A DNA stretch of 64,000 nucleotides from Pelobates cultripes (taxonomy: Eukaryota > Chordata > Amphibia > Anura > Pelobatidae), in contig OW240916.1 of the NCBI GenBank assembly GCA_933207985.1, positions 320,410,336 through 320,474,335 on the forward strand, read 5' to 3'. Positions 30,901 to 43,000 of this stretch are shown here, piece after piece; positions within the stretch are counted from its first letter, which is position 1; every line of letters starts with the position of its first letter. The translations under genes and the position numbers were made by a program. The notes under the pieces were generated by a model. It had not been told where the DNA came from and made no database searches. It saw nothing but the letters and a program-made list of their open reading frames with translations.

Positions 30901-33900
30901 TGCAAAATACAGAGAAATAAATTGCTGATATGGAAAAAAAATCTGCATCACAGCTACAGTCACAGCCTGGCTAATTTAAAAAATAATTCTACATCTGGAT
31001 TTCAATTAATCGCTAATTAGTCTGTAGGGAATAAATCCATGGGGTTAGTCGCTTAACGCCAAATTGTAGTAAATTACAACCATAATAGCAACATTTAAAG
31101 GGCACGTCGTGCCCCAAACAATTTATGCTCATTAGATTATATCTATACATTGTGCAAACAGTTCTGCTAGCAAAGGTATAGATTAGGAGAAAAACCTATT
31201 TTAAAATAAGCTTTTTGTCCCAACCTTCAGTCTGACAAGGGAGAGCAGAAAAAAAAACAAAAACAAAAAAAAAAACAGGAGGTTCCTCTGCTCTCCATCC
31301 ATAGCAAATATAGTGTATGTGCTGCGGTTGCTATGGAAACTCCCTAGCCGGTGCTTCTAGCACCAGCCTGCGAGTATAGGAACGTAGTGACACGAGGTCG
31401 TCACTCTATTCCCATGCGGACTTGCTGGTAATGAAGCAGGCGTCACGGCGGGCCAATGTTACTGAGGAGGTTTGCCCTGTTAGGGGACGAGTCTCTAGTA
31501 GGTCAAATCAAAGAGAAGACCAGGCAGAACAGAGGACAACCCAGAGGTGGGTGTTAGCAGAAGAGTAAAACCACAACCGGCGCGGGACTGGAGGAAAAGT
31601 GAGTAAATCAATATATTTTACATTGTATAGGCCATGTATCTTGGTGTAGTCAATGTATACAGGAGCAATTTCAGGTAAGTAAAATGTTTTTTTTTTTTAC
31701 AAGTTCACTATAAGGCAAAGATAATTTATCTCCCTGGCCGTTCCCACCTCTTATAATCTCCGATCCAGTACCAGCACTTTATTTATTATACCGCATTACG
31801 AAAAGAAAGTGGCTCGATCCTCATTTACCCACAGAGCACCGCAATTATGGAACAACCTCCCGGACACAGTTAAGTGTCAAGTGAGATTTCGGTCAACATA
31901 TCTCTGCACAGAATGCATCTGTAATCATGGTTGATTATATTTCTTACTTGTTCTTTGTTAAATGTATATATGTGTAATTAATATTACTTTGTATTTTTAA
32001 TATATTACTGTACCCTATCGTAACAATGTTTGTCAGCCCAGCACATACTTTAAAACAAGAGAAATCTCAATTTATCCTTCCTTGTAAAATATTGTATAAA
32101 TAAATAAATCTGGGGCAGTTCCTATAGTAACAGCTTGCAGTTTTGCCATTCAGAATTAAGTGAATAAAACTCATTAAATTTAACTTTGACAGTTTAACGA
32201 ATAAGCCTGATTAATTAATCTGACACAGTGACATTAACAGTTCCCTGTGTTTTTTATTTGACCTCATATTTGCTTCCAGGTTTATTTTACTAAAGAGGGA
32301 ATTCAAAGTGAATTTTGAAATGTAAGGCTAAATGTTTAATTTGTAGTGTGTTCTCCGGAATGGCTTGTTTCTTGCCTAAACTTGGTTTTGTATTAAAACT
32401 TTTTGTGTATTGACATAGTCCATGTTCGGATTATCTAATTCAGCTATGCTCTCAGTTTGGCCTTAAATTTGAACCTCACTTTTCATTCTCCCTTTAGTAA
32501 ATGACCCAAGTCCTGTGCATGGTACCTGGTTTTTTGGTTAGCTGTGGCTACGAATAGTAATCACTCAGTTGCAGATTTTCTTCCATCTCATTTTCTGTAT
32601 TTTCATGTTTCCGCATCCAATCCATAGCCATTAAAAGCTGCTCCTATACAATATTCATGTCAGTTTTTATTTCTACATTTTACGTGCTTTCCATTGATCG
32701 GCTTTTAAAAATAATTCAGCTTAACACGGAGATGCAAGCTCCGAGTCTGGATGGCTGTGGGCAGCAGCAGAGCAGGTTAGCAATAAAACAAAGTGAGGGT
32801 AAATGTACTCATGTTTCCTGTGAATGTTTTCGATGTTCACTTTCCTGCGTTTTCAGCCAGTGCCCCTCCTCTGCACCCCTGGCTATTCTTTGTATACTTC
32901 TCTGCTAAGGGTCCTCATTTCCACTCATTTGACATTCAATTAATCATTAGCAACTATTGCACCCAATTTACCCACCTTGCATGTAGGAGCAGCAAGATGG
33001 CATCCTCCTTTTGCTCTTACTCCGTGGAAGGATTCTCCTACACTTATAGCTGGCAATACCGTAACATTATCACCACTAACATACATTAGGTACTGTATCA
33101 TCCAGTACACAGCTCATTTCCTCTCTTTGATCACCACCTCCAAACTTCTGTTGTTATTGTGCCCAACAAAAAGAGGGAAGAGGAAAAAAAAACAAAAAAA
33201 AAAACACTTACCTCTGTTTAAGCGCCAATGCCAAGTCCTCCCAGCAGCCTTATCCTCCTCTATTGACGGTACTCCCCCGCTGCATTAGCCAGCCCAGAGC
33301 TATTGTACAATGATGGAGTTATACCATTGTTAGCAAAGGAGTGAAACTCTGGATGTACAACGTTTCATAGCAAAATACTGGACACACAGACCCTAGGGCA
33401 GCACTGAAGTGGTCATGGTTCTTGGAGTAACATTAAGTAGGCTGACAAATCCCAATACGATTCAGCAGCCTGTTCACCGCCATAATATCTTCCCCGTTGT
33501 ACACGCACACTATATAACCTTGCTCTGGTATTGTGATTTATTCCCATACCTCCCCTTTTACTATCTCTATAGTACATATCCCAGAATACTAGGGCCAGTC
33601 CACTCCTGCATTTTGAAATCTGTCGGCAGATATCAAAATGCGGAACATGTCTTACAGTTACTGGGACAGTACCCCAAAATGCTGGACTGTCCCAGCAAAC
33701 TCGGGACTATTTGCACCTATGCTCCATTGAACATGATTACTCTATGTCAGGCTGCTTTAGCCATCGAAAACTGAAATGCAATCAACATCTCGTTTAAATT
33801 TGTATTAAATTACTGGACTAAATTATTATAAATAATACAATTTAATTGAATTAAGATCATACAAAAGGTAATACATGTTTCTACAGTGGCTTCTTACAGA

Positions 33901-33930
33901 GGATGAGTTTCCACCACGAGTGAGGAAATC
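30901..33930. other. Intergenic region between CDK7 promoter repeats and MRPS36
   Basis: No gene found. A TTAAAGGGCACGTCGTGCCC start of a possible MITE lies at 31095, and homopolymer runs are frequent. The LINE tail at 31820-31935 is listed separately. Open frames at 32657-33774 show no family features. Confidence 0.5.
31820..31935 (+). pseudogene. LINE C-terminal tail remnant (L2/CR1-like)
   Basis: The plus-strand frame reads FTHRAPQLWNNLPDTVKCQV and RFRSTYLC. The pattern AP.LWN.LP followed by F(R/K)S is the typical end of CR1/L2-type reverse transcriptase polyproteins. Only this short tail is recognisable. Confidence 0.45.
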
Positions 33931-33936
33931 ACTGCC

Positions 33937-33942
33937 TTTATT
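33937..33942 (-). terminator. MRPS36: MRPS36 polyadenylation signal (AATAAA)
   Basis: AATAAA on the minus strand, about 100 bp after the MRPS36 stop codon, and the nearest canonical signal to it. Confidence 0.55.
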
Positions 33943-34042
33943 AAAGCTACGGTTTTACAAGTTTTTTATAATTATACAGATCCAAGATATCTTGGTAACA
34001 CAGCAGTTGTATGCTGGTGGTAATGCTGGCTGGTGTCATTCC

Positions 34043-34060
34043 TCATTCAGGTCCTCCACG
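34043..34060 (-). CDS. MRPS36: MRPS36 coding exon 4 (last 5 codons and stop)
   Basis: 18-bp coding part, RGGPE and TGA, after acceptor TATTACAG. The identity with the human C-terminus makes this tiny exon convincing. Confidence 0.9.
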   Translation of the reverse strand, partial: RGGPE

Positions 34061-37000
34061 CTGTAATACACAACAGAAAGGGCAGTTAACAGTCAAGTTA
34101 TATATACAAGGACTTTAGTTTTACATGATTTACTTTAAAAAGACCACTAAAGAGTCTCAATGAAGTGCAGTGGCCCAGTTTTAACCTTGCAATCTAAACC
34201 ATTGCAGACAGCCTCCAGAGGCGCTTCCTCTCTACAACAAAGTCATGTGACCAAATGCAGCTTATAGGAATGCACTGAACTCAATAGTTTCCTACGAGAA
34301 GCATTTGGAGTAACGTGCAGCATCAGTGCCCAATGTTCTTCTATGAGGGTGATGTGGCCGAGGCGGAGCAGCTGGCAGTGCCAAGGGAGTGTCGGCGCTG
34401 GAGAAAAGGTGAGTAAAAACCTATTTTTAGAGTAGCTGGGGGCCCTCAAAACTGTAGATTACTAGGGCACTGCAGCATTAGGAATACAACTTTGTCTTCT
34501 TAATGTTATAGAGGTCCTTTAATGTATACCTGTCATGGTTATACCACGGTATCATAAAATGACACCACAAACAATTTCATCAATATATGGCATAATCAGA
34601 TTTGCTAGCATGTGTAAAGATTAATAAAAAATAATAATAATAATAGTGGCTAAGACTAACAGGAGAGCGGCACTGCAGTTGCTGGGATTATTCCTCTAGT
34701 GTGTGCCTACTACGCTTTGCTAGAGAATTATAGCAATGCAGTAACAGACGAGCTGGGCAATGATACCAGTGTGTCTGTTATAAAAGAGATCAATCATGCA
34801 GTAAAGAGTGTTCGAACAACACAAACAATCCTGGTATGTGGACATCAACGATGAAGAGGAGGTAAGCATAGAATCAATATCTCCTAAATCAATAAAGTAT
34901 CTAATTTAGCTTTATGATGAACAAAATATTAAGTGGTAAAAGATTCTAGACTTTAAAGAACCACTTCAAACACCATAGCCACTACAGCCCTCTGAGAACG
35001 ATTTGACAACTTACCTGGTTCCACCTGACACTTGCCACCGTCTCCTGCAAGGAGCTTCTATGAGGTCACCCGGAGGTCAGCCCTGCCATGTATGGCCAGC
35101 TCATTAGCTGAGAGTGTCAGCCATTCTCAAACACTTAGACTACTTACCCTTGGGAGGGATAGGCAACCTTTGGCACTCCAGATGGTGTGATATACACCTC
35201 CCATAAATCTGTCAAAGCATCAGGGGAGATAAAGTGATCTGGAGTGTCGTAGGGTGCCTCCCCCTACCACAGGTATTCCTGGCACCATGTTTACTACAAT
35301 GGGCTGCAGTGGTTATGGTGCTTAGAGTTCCTTTAAAGTGATAAACATAAGACCCAAACCATAAAATTGCTTTGAAGTTTGGATCTAAGTGTTCTTTGTA
35401 AGCACTAAAACAGTTGGGTTACTCAAACCACCAGGACAAGTGATTTGAAAAAGACATGATGCCTGGAGTCTGTATGTGCTGCGTTTTGCTACAAAATGCT
35501 GCAAATACTTAGTTTAACTTTCTGCTGGAGGTGTAACTCTACTCTGTTTGTATGTACAGAGTGACATTAATTGTCAGAGAGCTATTAGCTGATGCTCTCA
35601 GCCAATGAATGAACAGCAAAAACAGATCTGGCTTTTGCAAACCTGCGCGGTTCAATCACAGATTTCTCATATAGAAGCCTGTGAGTGCACCAATTTCCAG
35701 CTCGGAACGCATGTGCGCAGGGCAGCGATAGGAAAAAAAAAAGTCAATGCTGCATGAAGGGAGGCGGAAGGGAGTGCAATGTGGGTGGGTGGGGATAGCT
35801 AGTTTCTCACATCTGTTTTTAGCGTGCAATTGACATTGCCAGGCCGGAACAAGATTCTGAGCTGCCAACATCACGTGTGGTGGGAGTGCAACTAGCCCCT
35901 GGCACACAATTAACAATATCTCTGTATGTGCAGTGTTTAAAGCTGAAATACTGTACATAGATACTCTTAACACCCTGACCACTTCAAATCACTAAAGTGG
36001 TCATGGCGATTGGAGTAACCCTTTAAACTTTGCTAATCCCAAAAGATTTTAACTCAAAAAAGGTATAATTTGTCAAAAATACATAAAGAAAAAATACTAA
36101 GCAAAGCCTGTTTAAAGTAAAAACCCATTTAATCTCCAATACAGATCTACTAACACGTTTATTTATTGTGTAACCGAGACTGAAAACATTGCTCTGGTGG
36201 CTGTCATACTGCAGCGTGACATTTTGCTGCGCATGTGCAGCAGACCCTCAATGCTTTCTGATTGCATTGGATGAAATCATCAACACTGATGATCTCAGCC
36301 AAGAAGGTGGGACCAGCCATGGAGCAAACACCAGGGCAAGGGAGAAAAGGTAAACGGCCTTTTCACTTTTCCATCAGGATTTGTAATGCCCATGACTTAT
36401 GTGGTCTAGTACAATGGTTTGCGTATATTGATGTTCTATGAGATATTTCCATCAGGATTTGTAATGCCCATGACGTATGTGGTCTAGTACAATGGTTTGC
36501 GGATATTGATGTTCTATAAGATAGTTACACCAGCTTCTCATCTAAATGCATAAAAGCTCACCCCAACTAAAACATTAATTGGTTACGTGTTATTGAGATT
36601 TTGGACAAGATAAAACATATATAAAATCACTGACCATATGTTTGCTACAAGGAAACTGCAATGTGTACGCATTGGATAATGGTTTCTTGCAGTACAGACA
36701 GACCTTCCCCCTACAAAGCCCAGTAATGGCATCACATTTACTGCATTATACTTGAATAAAAGTTTCAACCTTTCAGACTTTACAGTTTCTGCTGAAACAA
36801 AAAACACACTAAAGAGAAATCATTATTTATATCAAAGGCAGAAAATACACCAATCCCAAAACTACAGTTTATTTAATGTATTAGTGAGAGATTTAAATGA
36901 ACTATTAGTGCATGCATTTAATAACACAACCTTTGCTCATTAGATTACCTGGATATATTCCATTTCCTCGCCTGACAGAGGTTTTCTTCGATATTTTTGG

Positions 37001-40000
37001 GGTAGAGATTTCAGTAGTTCACTTGTGTCTGGCGTGGTTTGTGCTTTGCGGACGGATGAGACCGTTTGAGCGCCCGGCGGGTTCCCACTTGCAGCAATAT
37101 TTGGCGTTATGGATGGCATAGTGAATGGAAAAGTCAATGACTTTAAGGCTTCTTGGACTAGAAATCAAGGTATAATAAGTATTAATAGGTGATGGATTTT
37201 AAAATCTTACACACTCAATGAACCATGACTACTTCCGTTTATTACAATGGTTATGGTGCATTAAAGCCATGCTCTGATTTTATTCTGAGAGTTTAATTCC
37301 ACAAACCCTGCTCCCTCGTATGAAGGATTGCCTATTCTTTCAGCCCTCCATGTTTCTTTTTTCTTCGATTTTGTTTCATTTTAATGAGATTCTTAAATCA
37401 ATACATTAACAGAAAACGTCCACCAATACTGTTGCCTTGTATAACTTCCTATCACATGCCAGCTGTAGGTGCTGAATAACTATAATCGTAAAATGCATAT
37501 TTATAAGGAACACGTTGTCCTGATACCGCATACACAAGGTCAGCACAGGGATGTTAGAACATATAATACTGAATCCCTCTAACGGAATGTGGCATACATG
37601 AGTTCTGTAAATATTCCTCTATACTCATCACTCCCCACATTGGATATATCGATATCTCTTCTTCCAGTACCATCAGATATAAACAAACACTGGTCACCCT
37701 GCTTATATGTAAGAAAGATGTAGAGCATACTAATCAAGGGAAACTATTCTGGCTGATTTATCAGAAAAGATCAAATATTTGACAGAACAAAAAGTACTCA
37801 ATTTAAAGGGACACTATAGTCACCAGAACAACTACAGCTTAATGTACAGTATACAGCTGATTGTATTTGTTCTGGTGAGTAGTGTCAGTCCCTGCAGGCA
37901 TTTTCATGTCAACACTGTGTTTTCAGAAAAAAGGCAGTGTTTACATTACTGCCTAGGGATACCCCAGTGGCAGTCACTCAGATGGCTACTAGACGTGCTC
38001 CCTGGGTCTAATCGTTCCTCATAGAACTGCATTGATTCAATACATCTCTAGGAGGTGATGCTGATTGGCCAGGGAGGTGTTTGGCTCTCAACCAAGAAGG
38101 CAGATCAGGGCTGGAGCCAGGACTGATGGACCCGCGTGGCACTGTAATTTCTGGTTATTTTTTTTACCTTTTTAAAGGGAGCAAGGGAGGGCTGGCCACC
38201 TAAATAGTGTTTTCAACACTATAGGTTGAAGAATACAAACATGTATTCCTGATCCTATCATGTTCCTTTAATAATTTTGGACAATCTCTCCAAATGATTT
38301 AAAATTTTTTTGCGATAAACTGTTAGAATTATTTTTATTCCAATACATAAAAAAAATAATGAATACATCGTATATAAAAATATCAATATATTCCAACATT
38401 AAAATGATGTTCATATAATATTAAATCATTTTAAAAGCATATCCAACAATTTTAAATGGAGTCCATAATGAGCAATTAATGAATTAAAAGATTGTGTGTT
38501 CATATATTTCTAGTTCTAATTTGATTATTTCTAAACACTGTTTATAGCCTGCTGACGCCCTGCTGGAATAAAATGTACTGCGAACGTTTCTATATAAACC
38601 GTATAGTTTTTAATGGTTATCGTACATTATCAGGGTTAGTCACTAAAGTGAGAATTAAGGTGAATTTCAGATTTAGCTGAGTGTAGAGCATAGCGGACTT
38701 ACACAATTCTTCCAGTTCAGATAATTTGACCTTAAATTTGAAATTCACTTAAGTGAATAAACCTGTTTTTATAAAACTAGTGACATTACTTCTCCAATGC
38801 ACTGTGCATCAGGACCACTTACCTGCCAGTTCTGCACCTCCCTACACTCACCCAGACCTAGATTTGAGTGTGAGGCTAGTGGAGAAACTAGCATTGATTG
38901 GTGTGACTACCGAAGTTACGCAAGCAAACCTTAAAGTACGCCATTTGGTGCTAGTGTATATGCTTGTCAGCCTAATCTGCCCTTGCCTGTGCCGAGCTCG
39001 GGCCCGTGAGGGCACTGTGTGGTGTATCCATATTTGGGCGAGAGGGTACCATACACTCTTAAATCAAAATTAATAAACAATTAAATCAACTACGAACACA
39101 AACTGGAATAAAATTGGGTTAAAGAGGTGGTCCTCGGGAGTTTGCACCCTGCAGTCACGGTGTTTCTGGCCGTGGGTTCCTCTCTCTCGGGGTGAATGGT
39201 GTGATGGAAGCGGGGTCCCATGAGGTCGCCTGGTGTTCGGAGGTTGAAGGTGCGGTCGGGTGCTCAACCCCCAGTGTACTCAAAAAAGTCTGTGCAGCTC
39301 CCAAATTCGGTAGCATATGTGTAGTCCCATTTTGAGTCACTATTAAGGAGCCGTTCGCTCCCCAGCGGTAAGCCAGTCCTGCATTTCTCAGCTGGGTTGT
39401 GACAGGCCTATAGCTTTTACGGATCTGGAGGGTGGCCCTTGTAAGGTCCTGGAAGAATGCGAGGCTTGAGTTCTCGAATGTGAGTGGTGCTTTATCTTTT
39501 ATTGCCGCCATGATCTGAAGCTTATCAGGTAGCGTAGCGCATCTTAGAATGACGTCTCGTGCCAATGTTGTTGTGCGGTGAGTCGGGCTTGGAAGACGGT
39601 ATACACTGTCTATGTTTATTCGTTTGGCCACAGTGTGAGACATGACTGTTGTCAGCAGTCTTCTAATGTAGTGTGGCAGTTCTGCCGCCGTGACCGCTGA
39701 GGGGATGCCCCTGATCTTGATATGTGTACGCCTCTGGCAGTCTTCAAGGGTAGCAAGTCTCAGTGACAGGGTCTGGATTTGGGCTTGATGCTCTTTTATT
39801 GAGGTATCCACGGAGGTTAAGTGGGTTTGTACTGTTAGTATTTCCTCCTCTGAGGTTTGCACTCTCGCAGTGACTGCCTGTACCTCCGTTTTGAGTAGTG
39901 CGGAGTCCGCCGCTAGTAGCTTGTGGATTTCTGCCAGAAGAAGTTTTAAATCCCTCTTTGTGGTGGGTGCTGAGTCATCTGGCTGTTCATGCTGCTCAGC

Positions 40001-43000
40001 TTGAGGGATGTGCGGAGATTGTGAGTTTCCAGGTCTGTCATGGCCTGCTGCTGTGCCCATGTCCCTAACTTGCATATCTTCCGCGGGAGTGGGTCTGAGT
40101 TGGGCGGGCCTCTGTAACATGGCCCCTATATCCCGACCTTCCGCCTGATTTTGGGGCTTTTGAGAGCGCCTACCTTTGCCTGACATTGGTGCTGGTGAGG
40201 CTGGCGGTTTCTGGGGTTGCGGGTTGTCTGCTCCGCTCGTGGTAAGGCTTCCCAGGATTCCTTCCAGGCTGTGGAGTGCTCGGTAGGCCTCAGGCCTGTG
40301 CTTCCTCCTTGTTGTTCTTGGTGCCTGGAAGAAAGGCATCAGTCGGTTCCTCTTGCCCTACTGGATCCGGTTCGGTGAGTGTTGTGGCTGGATTGTGCTT
40401 AGTATTGCCGATACCGGCAGGATTAGGGTTGTAGGTAGAGGAGCTTCTGGAAATGGCGTCTGATCGGGTCCGTGGTTAAGCTCCGCCCCCCTTTATTCGT
40501 TTTTATGCCATTTACTGAAGTGACTGACCGCACACGCTGAATTCGTGGAACTGTTTTGGGCAGGAGCCTCGTGTGCGGTCGGTAACTTATGACTTCCATA
40601 CTTTTTGAGAACCCCTGAACCGATCTGGGTGAAATTTGGATGTTGGTCCCCCAGATAAGGGCTATCAGGGGAAATTTAATTTGTGGGGATACCTTGTGTG
40701 GAAAGGGGTGTTCTAATGTTTGGGGAAATTGTGTGCCCTCTGCCTGGAGATAATAGTTATTCCTTAACTTATCTCAATATCTCCCAGGCAGAGAGAGGGC
40801 GGGGGTTACTGTAAATCTGTATGTTTATTGGTTATTTCCTTTGTTTACTGTGGGAGGTCCTCTTGCAGGAGGATTCTCATAAAAGCCAGCGTGGACTCAA
40901 AAATCATTCCTGTTACACCCTTCATGAAGTCTAGGCTTATGCTTGGGGAATATTCTACTTGCTGGGGAGAATCGTCTTGGAAGCTGCATTCATCTACACT
41001 ATTCCTCTACCTCCTAACTGCAGTTATAATCACTTATGCTCAGCTATTGGGAAAGGAATAGAAGACCGCAGTACCATAACCACAGCAGGTCTTAACACAT
41101 ACAGATTCTTATTGGGCAGAAGACTAGATTTAACAGGTCAAAACTATAACTCCAGAGCAGGGTGTTATATATTATGTTATTATTTATATAGCGCCAACAA
41201 ATTTCGAAGCGCTTTACAGTGGGTGGCCGAACAAACATGTAGTTGTAACCAGACAAGTTGGACACACAGGAACAGAGGGGTTGAGGGCCCTGCTCAGTGA
41301 GTTTACATGCTAGTGGGGTATAGTGACACAGTAACAGAGGGATTGAGGGCCCTGCTCATTGAGTTTACATGTTAGAGGGAGAGGGGTATAGTGACAGTAA
41401 CAGAGGGATTGAGGGTCCTGCTCAGTGAGGTTACATGTTAGAGGGGGTGGGGTATAGTGACACAGTAACAGAGGGAGTGAGGGCCTGCTCAATGAGTTTA
41501 CATGTTAGAGGGAGTGGGGTATAGTGACACAGTAACAGAGGGATTGCGGGTCCTGCTCAGTGAGTTTACATATTAGAGGGAGTGGGGTATAGTGACATAG
41601 TAACAGAGTGATTGAGGCCCTGCTCAGTGAGTTTACATGCTAGAGGGAGTGGGGTATAGTGACACAGTAACAGAGGGATTGAGGCCCTGCTCAGTGAGTT
41701 TACATGTTAGAGGGAGTGGAAAATAGTGACACAGTAACACAGGGATTGAGGGATATGGCTGTCAATCCCTCTGTTACTGTGTCCAACTGGCTGCAAGAGG
41801 TAGCGTGCAAGGGACAGAAAGGTTTCTGATTGTGTACTGATAAATAATGACCAGACTGCAGTCATAGAAATATTGGCAAGAAATGAACATACAGATAGAT
41901 CTGAAGCAATCATGTTATGCGAGTTCCAAACTGGCTTACATAAATACTGTATTCGTGTTTCAAGACTCACCATTGGGTCTAGGACTGTTCTTTCTATCGG
42001 GAAATCGAATTGCCGGAATGTGTGGCTTTACTACCTAAAACAAACATGAATGTATATTTTATTTTATTATTAAACACAAAATGCAGCTTCAAGACCTTCT
42101 AGATCAGCCTTCCATACAACAACTATATTAAACATAAAAATATCATATTGACATAAGTATTCAGACACTTTACTATGGGACTTGAAACTTAGCTCACATG
42201 CATTCCATTTCTCTGCATCATCTTTGAGATGTTTCTACACTTTGATTGGAGTACACCCGTGGCAAACTCAAATGACTGGACATTACTTCATGTGTGGGGA
42301 ATTTCAAAGTCACATGTTTTGGCTTGACCTGCATTATGTGACTCTCCAGGCTACTAACCCATCTCCCACAAGTCAAGGCTATCCACATGGGCCTTACTGC
42401 CATTTAAAGTCGGCAGATGGTCTTCAGAAGACTAAACCGGCCAAGAATGATACACCTTGTGTGAAACAAGATGGCGGCTGTGACTTGGTTCTTTCACTGG
42501 CCTCAGACACGGTGTCTGAGTAGTTCCAAGCTGCAGAGGACTCCACTCTACAGCTTAATGAAGCAGTTTTGGTGTATAGATCATGCCCCTGCAGTCTCAC
42601 TGCTCAATTCTCTGCCACTTAGAAGTTAAATCATATTTTTTTAAAGGGACACCAGAACCACTCTGGTGTCTATATTCAGTCCCTGCACGCTTTTCAATGC
42701 AAACACTGACTTTTCAGCCAAATGTCAGTGTTAACATTGCTGCCTGGTAACACTTCTTGTGACTGTCACTCAGACGACCTATAGAGGTGCTACCTGGGTC
42801 AGTCCTGCACGGTGTGTAGCACCTACGTTAATGTTTCCCATAGGGATGCATTGCTTCAATGCGCCTCAATGAGAAGTTGATTGATGCAGTGTGGCGTTTT
42901 GCCGTTCATGTACAATAGTCTCTGTAGCTAACAGAACCTTGCCACAGGGTTATGGACCTGCAATATACCGACCGTTAGCCCTGATTCCCTGGAACTATTT

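Noticed and set aside
32657..33774. Several plus-strand frames of 80-120 codons
   Set aside because: No domain, no repeat family and no splice context; sequence composition is that of ordinary intergenic DNA.
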